Shown one piece after another: positions 1 through 8,900 of a DNA stretch of 64,000 nucleotides. Each line of letters starts with the position of its first letter. Position 1 is the stretch's first letter. The stretch is taken from assembly GCA_942159475.1 (NCBI GenBank), contig OW804096.1, positions 135,653,625 through 135,717,624 of the forward strand, read 5' to 3'. A program made the translations under genes and the position numbers. The notes under the pieces are model-generated. The model was not told where the DNA came from and ran no database searches. It was given only the letters and a program-made list of their open reading frames with translations. This stretch comes from Sthenelais limicola (lineage: Eukaryota > Annelida > Polychaeta > Phyllodocida > Sigalionidae).

Positions 1-588
1 TTGTCCTTCATCCGAGGGGGGTAAAACATGAGTTTTGAGAACATCTGATGGCGAGTGTTCTAACGAAAGGGTTTCAGATTCCAAAGGCTTAATCTCAATC
101 ACGATGGGGTGAATGTGCTCGTCTGTTTCAGTCCCAATTTCCATTTTTTCCAAATTTTTATCCATTTCTGAAATTTCTTTTTGAGATGCATGTTCGGTAA
201 AGACGTATTCTTCAAATCCTTCGATCACATAATCCGTAGCAAAATCTATTGATTCTTCATTATTTCTTAGGGCGCAATCTGTTAGAATTTTAGATCCCCA
301 GTCAGTCAGAAGTCTTTTTAGATCGCAAGAGTTCATTCCTTCGATATCTCTCAAGTCCAGCATTTCAAGATTAGGAAATAGATCAAAGATGAATGATGGG
401 TCTGTATCAATGTTGGATAGCCTCATATCGATGACCTTAAACCTATATTGTATAGGTTCAGGAAACAATCTCGATACTGACAGCGATCAGCATGTTGCTC
501 TATCAATTGAGCACTCGCAAAGGTTGCAAATCTCGGTTGAAGTTGTCCAGTTTAGGTAGAACAGCACGAACAGAATAGATAAGTTCAT
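1..588 (-). pseudogene. LRRNT-capped membrane protein paralogue A (partial, internal stop)
   Basis: Reading leftward from an ATG at 588, the frame begins with a hydrophobic signal-peptide-like stretch (NLSILFVLFYLNW). A cysteine cluster C-x2-C-x-C-x6-C follows, as in leucine-rich-repeat N-terminal caps, and then an LRR-like strand (NLEMLDLRDIEG). Codon 34 is an in-frame TGA at 487-489, after which the same frame stays open to the window edge. The layout and local sequence match the plus-strand gene at 857-1717, so the two are diverged paralogues in head-to-head orientation. The part after the LRR-like region is acidic and lacks the Ser/Thr stalk seen in the partner within this window. Function is unknown; a surface protein is inferred. 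The stop suggests a pseudogene or a disabled allele. Confidence 0.55.
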
Positions 589-856
589 TTCATCAGTCTT
601 TTCTCTTCACTGGTCAAAGACTGAACTGACTTATCTAGGGTTTATTCACTCAGCCAACACCCTCCCACCGATGCATACATTCATTTTCTCACGATGTCGA
701 GGACCAATGCACTGACACCTGCTCAATTAACAGTGTTGAACCGTTAAACTGCATCGATTAGCCATATTATCTACCGATAGGTTGTACCTCCCACCACTTT
801 ACTCAAAGACTTTCAAGAGTGAAAACCGCCCACCGATTGTTCAAGAATATTCCAAG
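589..856. promoter_or_regulatory. Divergent intergenic region between paralogous membrane-protein genes
   Basis: 268 bp separate the two head-to-head start codons, so this must hold both 5' untranslated regions and any promoters. I see no canonical TATA box that I would defend. Confidence 0.35.
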
Positions 857-1717
857 ATGACGATGCAAAACTACATTTGGATTTTAACTTTGTCGCAAAT
901 TATATTCGGGAAAGTTTGTTATGCAGAATTCATTTGTGATCGTTGCATATGCGTGGATAGTGAGCGGAAGATGTATTGTAGGGCTCTAGATCCCTTCCAG
1001 TTACAAGTTGAGGAGCGTGATAGGATTTTATTTACTCATCTAGATTGGTCCCTTTGCGACATGCGCTCCTTCAATACAGATTTTGTGCAAACAACCTTCA
1101 CAAATTTAGTGACATTAGACGTGAGAGAACCTACACACTATGATGACAGTTTCTGCAACTTACTTGAGGGCGATCATGATTATGAAATTAAATCTTCGTG
1201 CATATTTTCTTCATCCACAAGAAGTATAGAAACATCTGAGACAACTTTTGAATTGCCTGGATTATCCTCCATAAAGTCTACACATTCACCAACCACTGTC
1301 GGTTTAGTTGACTCATCCTCACTTGATCCGCCAACATTATCAGAAGAAAAACTAAGCTCAACTATTTCATTTTCAAGTACTAAATCTCCTGAAGGGACAT
1401 CATATCCAGTTGGATCAAGCATTTATCATACTTCGCAAACAACTAACACACATCCCAAAGTCACAACTTCCATCCCTTCTCATTCACCCTCGAATTATAA
1501 TATGCTTGCAGGCATAATTGGTGGTCTGACTGTTTTATGTTTAACAATTGGACTGATTGCTGTAATATACTGCGTTAGAAAAAGAATTAGATCTACTCGT
1601 GAAGGAATTGTGGACAAGGAAAATGACAACGAGCCTGAGATTAATGACAACCCTATATATAGAAATATGAATATAATCCATAATTGGGCTTATGAGGAGG
1701 ATGAAGCAGAAGTTTAA
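857..1717 (+). CDS. Single-pass type I membrane protein with LRRNT-like cap and Ser/Thr stalk
   Basis: Of the in-frame ATGs (the frame is open from 782), the one at 857 puts a good signal peptide at the N terminus (IWILTLSQIIFGKVCYA), so I take it as the start. The ectodomain opens with C-x2-C-x-C-x6-C and an LRR-like strand (NLVTLDVREP). About 150 residues rich in Ser/Thr/Pro follow, likely an O-glycosylated stalk. A ~25-residue membrane segment (MLAGIIGGLTVLCLTIGLIA) is followed by a basic stop-transfer (RKRIR) and an acidic tail with an NPIY motif, a possible endocytosis or phosphotyrosine signal. There are no introns. It is the paralogue of the minus-strand gene ending at 588 and converges on the protease gene 113 bp away. 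It may be an element-borne surface glycoprotein or a captured host gene; I cannot name a family. Confidence 0.7.
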   Translation: MTMQNYIWILTLSQIIFGKVCYAEFICDRCICVDSERKMYCRALDPFQLQVEERDRILFTHLDWSLCDMRSFNTDFVQTTFTNLVTLDVREPTHYDDSFCNLLEGDHDYEIKSSCIFSSSTRSIETSETTFELPGLSSIKSTHSPTTVGLVDSSSLDPPTLSEEKLSSTISFSSTKSPEGTSYPVGSSIYHTSQTTNTHPKVTTSIPSHSPSNYNMLAGIIGGLTVLCLTIGLIAVIYCVRKRIRSTREGIVDKENDNEPEINDNPIYRNMNIIHNWAYEEDEAEV

Positions 1718-1829
1718 GGTAATTTAATATAAGTCAAAATAGTGTTGAATTAGAATGTAATGAAGAAATGAATACATCTTTTTTGCATATAAATTTTTAT
1801 TTCACATTCTTAATTACTAACATATTTGC

Positions 1830-2271
1830 TCATTCATTTAATGAAACAAGATTATCATTTGCAGCAAGATTGTCACCGAAAAGATTTTAAAATTCTGCAA
1901 ATGAGAAATTGCATGAACGAAAGTGTATATATAATAAGCAATAATTTCCACATACAGGTTGAGCTCCTTGAATTCTTTTTTGATTATAGATATATGAACC
2001 GTTCCCATTTAAAACTAGAAAATCTTGAACTTTCTTATCATAATGAAAGGGCTTCTTCCCTAATGGGTCAAAGAATTCACATGTCTCATTTTTATTTACA
2101 CGTATAGAAAACCAGTGTTTTGCAACACCTGTTGTTCACGCAAAACATTATTGGTAAGTTCTCTCTTTTTATTTTATGTATTGGCAACTTTTCATAAGAA
2201 AATACACCCCCAAACACGTCTCTGGTTGTTGGATTTGAGTTGAGATATTCGTGAATAGTTTTGGCATCCAT
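1830..2271 (-). pseudogene. Adenain-like cysteine protease of the Polinton element (frameshifted)
   Basis: The start ATG is at 2271, 2 bp from the end of the capsid gene. The N-terminal part (MDAKTIHEYLNSNPTTRDVF) matches the start of Polinton/adenovirus maturation proteases. After a frameshift near 2145-2152 the rest appears in another frame with all expected catalytic elements: AKHWFSI (His), CEFFDPLG (acidic residue) and GAQPVCGNYC (oxyanion Gln and nucleophile Cys). An in-frame TAA at 1887-1889 precedes a short tail that ends at 1830. In the family this enzyme cleaves capsid and core precursors during virion maturation. The size (about 145 codons) is normal for a Polinton adenain. Two breaks make it a pseudogene here. 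Confidence 0.85.
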
Positions 2272-2272
2272 T

Positions 2273-3666
2273 TTAGTTACGAACTATTACATTTCTAGAC
2301 ATGTCTATATTCATTATGCTGTTGAAAGTGCCGTATAATATAACTGTGATCGGAATCGGTAGTCCTGCGCCAAAATCAATTGACAGCTTTGAATTTCCCC
2401 TCGTCTTCGGAACAGAAAATGTCAGCGATTTACTTTTCTGCAGGTCAAAAATGAAAATTGCATAACCTTTTTTAAATTCTGAAAATGTTATGTGGGGAGG
2501 TAAACTTTTCCAAGGAGGCATTGATTCGAATAATGCTGAATATTCCCTATTGTAGTGATCTTTTTGGAAGTTTGGTTTATAGTCAATAATACTATTTTGC
2601 CCATTGATTTCGTAGGACAGCCGATTTGCATTGAAATGTTGAAAGTTGAACGGATTTCTTTCGCAATCTCCAGCATAAGCACTAGCCCCAACCATAGCGA
2701 TAAGTAACCTATTAGGAATTTCCCCAGAAAAGGGATTTTCCGTGCTAAACTGCCAGCTATCTTTTGCTACATTGAATGTTTTTATATCGCTTCTTATAAA
2801 TGGATATATTGCAGGCTGTTTAACTAAAGCCTCACCGTGAGAAATAATAAGTCCCGGGTGGATTTTCGCATAGGGCACAATTAAGCGGGCATCCACAATC
2901 TTGACATGATAATGCTCGCTTCATCAGGGTCAACAGCTGTTGGCCTCCCCTCCCCTTCTTGAAAGCTCATTTCACATGCGTCTTGAAACAGATCAAATGT
3001 CCCAGGACTTTTCTTTTTATACATTAACCTGAATGCATCTTTAGATTGGTACAGTTTTATATGGATAGGAACCCCATTCAAAATCATTCTATCCTGCTTT
3101 GCGATGTCTATGTACAATTTTGAATATAATTTATATATTTTCCCGCTTTCTGTTTTGCCTGCTCTAGATGCTAAGCCGAAATTTAATTTAGCTTCGCAAT
3201 CGTCCATAGCCTCGCCGGCTGTATCTTTTACGAACCCTTCAACTACAGAAAATTCTTGTTCCTCATCCCCAGTTTCTAATAAGTTGTCCAGAAGACATTT
3301 ATAAGGGTAGTTATTTCCGACTGAAGGAGTAATTAGATTTTGCTGGAGAAATAAATCAGCCTGAGTAAATAGGCAGCCTCCAGGCAAATTTATTAGACCA
3401 ACAGGATCCTTCGTTTTTAAACCTACAGGTTTCATATCGTCATCTAATATCTTAACAGAAACTTCAAGCCTTAATTTATCCAACATTATGTATTCAGATG
3501 AATTATTTTGAATCTCAAATTCAATCGGTCCGCCTACAGATATTGCACTTGTCAGACCAATTGAGATTCTGTGATTCGATTGAATGCCAGTCTCTATAGG
3601 CTGAATTGCGAATAAAGCCAGATTATCCTCATACCCCTCTTTGGCTTCCTTAGGAACAAATGCCAT
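2273..3666 (-). pseudogene. F54H12.2-like capsid protein, one frameshift
   Basis: Two adjoining frames form one gene of about 465 codons: 3666-2881 (261 codons) and 2896-2273, joined by a frameshift near 2890-2905. The product matches the invertebrate F54H12.2-like family: FRLMYKKKSPGTFDL in the middle, then NPFSGEIPNRLLIAMVG, RNPFNFQHFNAN and GYAIFIFDL in the C-terminal half. The family sits beside polymerase, ATPase and protease genes in Polinton-like elements, so a double-jelly-roll major capsid protein is likely. I infer the fold from family and context and have not modelled it. The start ATG at 3666 lies 30 bp after the preceding gene. A diverged fragment of the same family lies at 35,961-36,335. 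Confidence 0.82.
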
Positions 3667-3695
3667 TTTTTTTTTCTTACTTCTTTGCGTACTTT

Positions 3696-4394
3696 CTAGG
3701 TTTTGAAGCCGTTTTTCTTGGTTGCACCCTTTTTCTTCCCCCTGACCCTTTTTCTTCCCCCTGACCCTTTTTGTGATCGATCCTCCTCACCGTATCTTTG
3801 CAGGTCTGACTTGGCTCGCTCAATGGCTTCCTGAGAACTTGTCACCATTACTTTCCTTCTTGTGAGAGGGTTTATGCGATTTTCATCGGCGTCCAATCCT
3901 CTCCCTGTAATAAAGTTGTTCTCGCTCTGTTTCAACTCTCTAGACTCTGAAGGGATGCCTGGAGGGGGAGGTCTCTTGCTTAGTGAAGAATGAAGATGTT
4001 TTTGCTTCAAGCTGTAGGGTGAATATCCTTTAGGGTTTGATTCCCCTTCCCCTCTAAGTTTCCTTATCCGACTGGAGTGTTTTAACCCCGCATGAAGGTC
4101 TTGTTTAATTTTACTGTTTTCCTCACGTTTCTGAACTTTTCTCATTCTTTCATGCCCCGATTTATCCTTTACTTCATTTTTAATTTCAGAACCTCTATTT
4201 TCACTTCTCTTAAGTTTTTGCAAATCCGGTTTTTCTGATTGTGTATGTTCCATTTTAATGGGTTCTGCTTTGACAGGTTTTTCAGGATCATTTATTTGAG
4301 AATTGGCGGAATTATTCTCAATTCCTGTTTGCTCCTTCTCAATCCTCTTTATTCGTTCATATCTTTCAAATGGAATTATCACTTTCTTCAACAT
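3696..4394 (-). CDS. Very basic accessory protein of the Polinton element
   Basis: The frame is open from 4406. The second ATG at 4394 gives the more protein-like start (MLKKVIIPFERYERIKRIEK). The N-terminal ~20 residues look folded. The rest is dominated by Lys, Arg, Glu, Ser and Pro, and the C terminus is strongly cationic (GGRKRVRGKKKGATKKN). Such proteins in Polinton/adenovirus-like genomes are candidates for DNA-condensing core proteins or capsid cement, but I recognise no named family and only infer a nucleic-acid-binding role. It lies between the capsid gene and the small helical gene, overlapping the latter by about 30 bp. The frame is intact, unlike its neighbours. Confidence 0.55.
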   Translation of the reverse strand: MLKKVIIPFERYERIKRIEKEQTGIENNSANSQINDPEKPVKAEPIKMEHTQSEKPDLQKLKRSENRGSEIKNEVKDKSGHERMRKVQKREENSKIKQDLHAGLKHSSRIRKLRGEGESNPKGYSPYSLKQKHLHSSLSKRPPPPGIPSESRELKQSENNFITGRGLDADENRINPLTRRKVMVTSSQEAIERAKSDLQRYGEEDRSQKGSGGRKRVRGKKKGATKKNGFKT

Positions 4395-4725
4395 CTTGAA
4401 TAGCATATATAATATCTAAAATTTTATCTTTTATTGAAGATAGAATATCGAAAACTATTCTATAGTGTTTACTAATTATTTTTCCTTTAGCTATTAATGA
4501 TGTTTTAGGATTTGTAATTCTTTGAATGAATTTGGATTTTGATTCTATAATTTGTTTTTCTTCCTTTGAAAGTGGTGAAAAAGAATAAATGTTTTTTAAA
4601 ATGTCGACTATAGCCTCTGTCTGCTTTATTGTTGCTGTATCCAATAAAGCTGTTGATTGGATTTTACTCGGAGTTGTGAGAAGCAGCGTTAGAAAGTTTA
4701 TATTATCTCTTATCGATTCAGGCAT
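4366..4725 (-). CDS. Small helical accessory protein of the Polinton element
   Basis: The ATG at 4725 (MPESIRDNINFLTLLLTTPS) starts 2 bp after the BIR-protein stop, so the two are tightly packed. About 119 residues, mostly helical in composition, with a central KNIYSFSPLSKEEKQIIESK and a C-terminal helix (DILSSIKDKILDIIYAIQDV). There are no cysteines, signal peptide or membrane segment. A short protein with similar spacing (a helix, then an L-S-K-x-x-K block, then a lysine-rich turn) is often encoded beside F54H12.2-like capsid genes. I recall this from family context only, without alignment. Function is unknown. Confidence 0.5.
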   Translation of the reverse strand: MPESIRDNINFLTLLLTTPSKIQSTALLDTATIKQTEAIVDILKNIYSFSPLSKEEKQIIESKSKFIQRITNPKTSLIAKGKIISKHYRIVFDILSSIKDKILDIIYAIQDVEESDNSI

Positions 4726-4727
4726 TA

Positions 4728-5105
4728 TCACATTATCACATCAAAATCTTCAGTTTTCAAACGATTTTGGGATGAAATTTGATCGAACTTTTCTTCCAAA
4801 TCTGTTTGACAAGCTTTAACACGTTCAATTATGCGAAATAGAAGCGAGTTTATATTGTTTTGTTTTCCTTGGTGAAATCTCGCCAGTTTACACGATGGGG
4901 AATGAATTATGTGTTCCACCCAGACGATGTCAGTTTCCTCCCACTTGCTTGTAATGACGCCGCAGTGATAACACTGATTAAATCCTCCTCCTATATAGAA
5001 GAATCCGCCTGTAAAAAGTTCTTCCTTCGACACTGCTTGTTCAGGCGCTGAGTTGTATGTTCGCTCTCGTATAAGGATGTCTGAATACCTTGGGTATGAC
5101 GCCAT
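4728..5105 (-). CDS. Single BIR-domain (IAP-like) protein in the Polinton element
   Basis: The ATG at 5105 (MASYPRYSDILIRERTYNSA) is preferred to the upstream one at 5138 because the BIR domain begins at once and a TATA-like box lies about 38 bp upstream. Residues ~8-75 form a baculovirus IAP repeat: the R-x-x-T-Y start, GGFFYIGGGFNQCYHCG, and zinc ligands in the canonical spacing C-x2-C-x16-H-x6-C (ending EHIIHSPSC). A ~50-residue helical tail with no RING finger follows. BIR proteins bind IAP-binding motifs of caspases and their activators and can block apoptosis; whether this one does is inference. The frame is intact. Its position between the ATPase and accessory genes suggests a gene captured by the virus-like element. 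Confidence 0.85.
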   Translation of the reverse strand: MASYPRYSDILIRERTYNSAPEQAVSKEELFTGGFFYIGGGFNQCYHCGVITSKWEETDIVWVEHIIHSPSCKLARFHQGKQNNINSLLFRIIERVKACQTDLEEKFDQISSQNRLKTEDFDVIM

Positions 5106-5139
5106 TTTTAAATGAATCAGTGTGAACATTCTTCTCAAA

Positions 5140-5147
5140 TATATATA
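5140..5147 (-). promoter_or_regulatory. TATA-like box upstream of BIR gene
   Basis: The minus strand reads GTATATAT about 35-40 bp before the chosen ATG at 5105. The placement fits a TATA box and supports that start. It is a short AT-rich match, so confidence is limited. Confidence 0.35.
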
Positions 5148-5200
5148 CCCATATCAACCAATAAAACCTAGATATCGTTTTAAAACTGTAAAACTAGTTT

Positions 5201-5810
5201 TTAGAAGTATACAACTAGATCTTCGGAAGGGAAAATGTGACTTTTCAATTTGATATTGGAATGATTGTGAGGTGAAAGGTCAACAATTAGATAAGAATAT
5301 GGTTCTGATGTTGCGTCAGAATATGCCTCAATAAGTTTCTTTCCCATACCTATTTGCCTTCCTAAAGTTGATATTTGGAAAATGTCTCTCGGGTTTGAAA
5401 AAAGTATAAGGTACATGCTGTTTAAATTAATGCAGCGACTATACTTTCCTTGGCAAAACATGTTTTGATTTATGTAGATAACTGATATATTTTCATGGTG
5501 CGATTCTCATTCTTTTATCATCGACAACAATATCCATTAAATCATCCATTATTAATAGCACATGTTCTCCATTTAACTCTAACATTTCAATTTCCGGAAT
5601 GCCATTTATAAATTCAACGTTTTCCATATCATTATACGCCTGCTGCCAAACTCCATAGCAATATATAATTCTTCGAGGTGGTGTCTTTAACATAACATTT
5701 CTATGTTTAATGAGTTTTTTAACGAAACTCGTCTTACCTGAGCTTGTTGACCCAGAGAGACTTATAGTTGCTGGGGAATAAAAATGATAATCCACAATTT
5801 CTATCTCCAT
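5201..5810 (-). pseudogene. A32/FtsK-HerA-type genome packaging ATPase, broken
   Basis: The start ATG at 5810 leads into SLSGSTSSGKTSF (Walker A) and HVLLIMDDLMD (Walker B with acidic pair). The frame then ends near 5493. The rest continues in another frame from about 5503 to 5201: a sensor-like strand (ISVIYINQNMF), NSMYLILFSNPRD, and a YLIVDL strand. A few residues between the two parts appear to be missing, so the break is a small deletion with a frameshift near 5495-5505. The family pumps viral DNA into preformed capsids. Length (about 200 codons) is near the Polinton norm. It stands between the polymerase and BIR genes on the same strand. Non-functional as written. Confidence 0.85.
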
Positions 5811-5963
5811 TATTCTATATAATAGCGATAATAATAATATGTGCCTTACTGTCTAATATTCACAGTATTGTGTTCAAAATGTCAATTTCTTTATTTATAT
5901 GCTTGTTCAGATTTAAGAACTACAAAACAATTCTGCTTATGAATCAGTTCATTTACACATTTG

Positions 5964-8900
5964 TTAAATACTCATAAGTGTTTCAATTCCACATTCCTCA
6001 TAAACATCTTCAATTATGTTTGTTTTCCGAATACAGCATATTTCGCACCTAGGTGTTTCCACACCTTGAATTATAACTTCTTCAGAATATTCAGATCTTA
6101 TATCACTCCAAATAATGCCTAACATGTTTCTTCCTTGATATTCTGCTGGATTTAACACTTTTGCAACCTTAATTCCAACACCCACCCCCCAGAAATGTTC
6201 ATTTTTTCTAGCATAAACAATCTCCATGTTTTGAGAACGTTCTAATTTCCGTCTAACTTCGTTGACAACCCTCATTTTCTGAATTAGTATTTCCTTCATT
6301 ACGTCTGTTCGCATCATATACCACTTACTATTTGTTTGTATTGCAAATGTGCATTTTTTCATCTCATAAGGTGTTCTCGAGTTTAGTATTTTCTGGCAAA
6401 TGTCGTTTTTATTATGAAATAGTGCAAATCTGTACAGGTAAAGCTGTTCTGCACCATATTCTAGAGCCATATATTTCAGTTTGCATCTATACGATGGTGT
6501 AAAACAATCCCATTCTATTCCGAAAATAACCCTTTTTTTCATGCTCCATGGTGAAAGTGTTATATTCAAAGGGCTTGTTGTTATTCCATCGTTATGAACT
6601 CGCCTTTTACAGTAGAAATAGCTAAAACCTTTTTTCCTCTGCGTGTATGAAAACATTACATTTTCGTGAACCCTTATACCTGCATTCTCACACTCGATGG
6701 GTTCTGTTGTTTTTAAAACATTTTCATATTTTGAGAAGGGAGATTCTATTCGTCTTTTATTTACACCCTTACAGCTAAATTTTGTATTTTCTCCCTTCTT
6801 TAAAATGTATGATTTGCTGCTTAAAGCGATAATTTCGTCACCATCAGCCTCCTCTTTCATAATACCTGGAACTCTTTTATCATACATTTTATGTTTTTCA
6901 CAACATTCTCGTATAAACCATTTTGCTTCTTCTGCATCTGAACATTCGCTGTATATGTCAAATAGGAATTCCTCCCTTTTTTCAGGAAGAACACATTCGA
7001 GAAGCGACGGTTTTGCCAGACTTAGATATGCACTGTCTGTATCCATCGTTACGTAACGAAAAGAACTTCTGCTTAAATATGTGTCAACGCAGTCATAATA
7101 GAACTCTAACATTTTTAATTTTGCATATTGCAAAATTGTAAATCCAATATTTATAGGCATGTCTAGAACGATTTTGTCTTTACACATTTCAACTTCATAA
7201 AAATCTAAACCTAGATCCGTCAACTTCTTGAATGTTGGCGCGTTCGCTAACAATAAAGCATCTTTTCGGTTTGAAACGTACTTAATTTCATAGTGTCTCC
7301 AATTACTTTATGTTCAGGGTTTCTGTCTGACATTCTTCGTGAATTCGTAACATCCTCTTCGAATTTTTTAAAACATCTTTGCGGAATGAATTCAATAACT
7401 TGATATACATGTGTTACAATCATCCCGTGACGAAGATACCATTGCAAAAGAGATGTTGAAAGAAGAATTTTTTTAGCCTTCAACCCGCTAACGAGAAGCT
7501 TTCTAGGTTTCATAGACAAATTTTCTCGGAAATGTGTTTTTTCATATGCTCTCCAATATCCTCCATATCCACTTCAACTGTGGAAAAAATGGGACACATT
7601 TCGGAGAAGTATTCTTCAGGTGAACATTCCCTTCTAAAGTCAGAATTCCACCTTTCTGGTATTTCTAGATCAATTTCTACCACACCGTACAGTTCGCCTG
7701 ACTTTACAGAAGAAATTATTTTCTGAGCTGTAACACCTGATTTATTTGATTTATAAAATCTAGGAAAAAAGCTGTCAATGAAGTCTTTAACATGTTCTTT
7801 TTCACTGATAATCTTCGCAAACTCACACTCGTATATGCTTTTCACAGTATACCCTTTTCGCACTAGATAGTTTTCACGATCTAGTGTTCTTTTTCTTCTT
7901 TCGTTTTTCACTTTTTCATCCATTTGCGCTTCAACACAAGTGCAAGAATGCCACCAGCAACCATAGTATTCGTATATAACATTTGTTATTGGGTTGTAAC
8001 CGTCACAATAAAAGGGACCAACTCTTTTCTCAAACCCATTTCTTGTAAAATGTTCAATTATTATGTTATTTTCACGAGCCTCATATTCCATCCAAATCGA
8101 TGCAATGAAATATTTAGAATGACGTTGAGGTTTAAAGTTATTTTCTCTTTCTCGCCTTATGAACATCCCTGTAGGCATAGGTTGGCTAATACACCATAAA
8201 TATAGAGCATTTGCATCATATCCAACAATTTTCTTGCATGTCTCCTTCACATTTTCGCACACTGGTGTTTCTAACACCTTCTGATGCCTACAAAAAACTA
8301 TCGAAGGACCTCCAACAAGATTCTTTTTATATGTTAAATATAAATCTTGATTCTCTTCACCCATTAAGGAAAAAATAGCTTTTTCTTCCCTAGCATACTT
8401 AAAAAGCAAATTTCGTGCAACACCTGGTGCAGAAAAAGATGTCTTAAAAAGGTCTATACCTCTCTCATGATAGAATTTTTGGAGATTTTTAACACCTTGA
8501 ACAAATGGTCCTACATCAAGATTGTTATAAAACTCTAAAAGGTCACCTAAATTCTTCATACCTTTTTCTTTCCAAACATTCTCTAATTGTTCGTAGGCTT
8601 CTATTGGTATGTTTGTCTGTTTCAAAGAAGAATAAAATGCTTCATACGGAGGAAGACATTCCTCCTTTAATCGATCAGGGGAATCTAAATCATAGCATAA
8701 ATAGCAAAAATAACTTTTTTCCTCCTCCACATCATAGGCTGAAAGAAATTTGCTATATGACACACCTGGAGAAAGATATTGACAAATATCTAAAAATCTG
8801 AATTCACCTGTTGAAATAGCCATGTATGCGTTGGCCTTCTTTATAACAAATGCGTTACCTGACACACCAAACTCTCTTGTTTTAAAAATATGTCTTAAAA

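Noticed and set aside
1180..1422. Antisense 80-codon frame
   Set aside because: It lies fully inside the Ser/Thr stalk region of the membrane-protein gene on the other strand and has no features of its own.
1826..2107. Plus-strand 93-codon frame
   Set aside because: It overlaps the antisense protease remnant, whose catalytic motifs are clear.
7247..7519. Gap in polymerase read as an intein or intron
   Set aside because: There is no inserted sequence; the genomic DNA lacks the motif B segment, so a deletion with frame change fits better.
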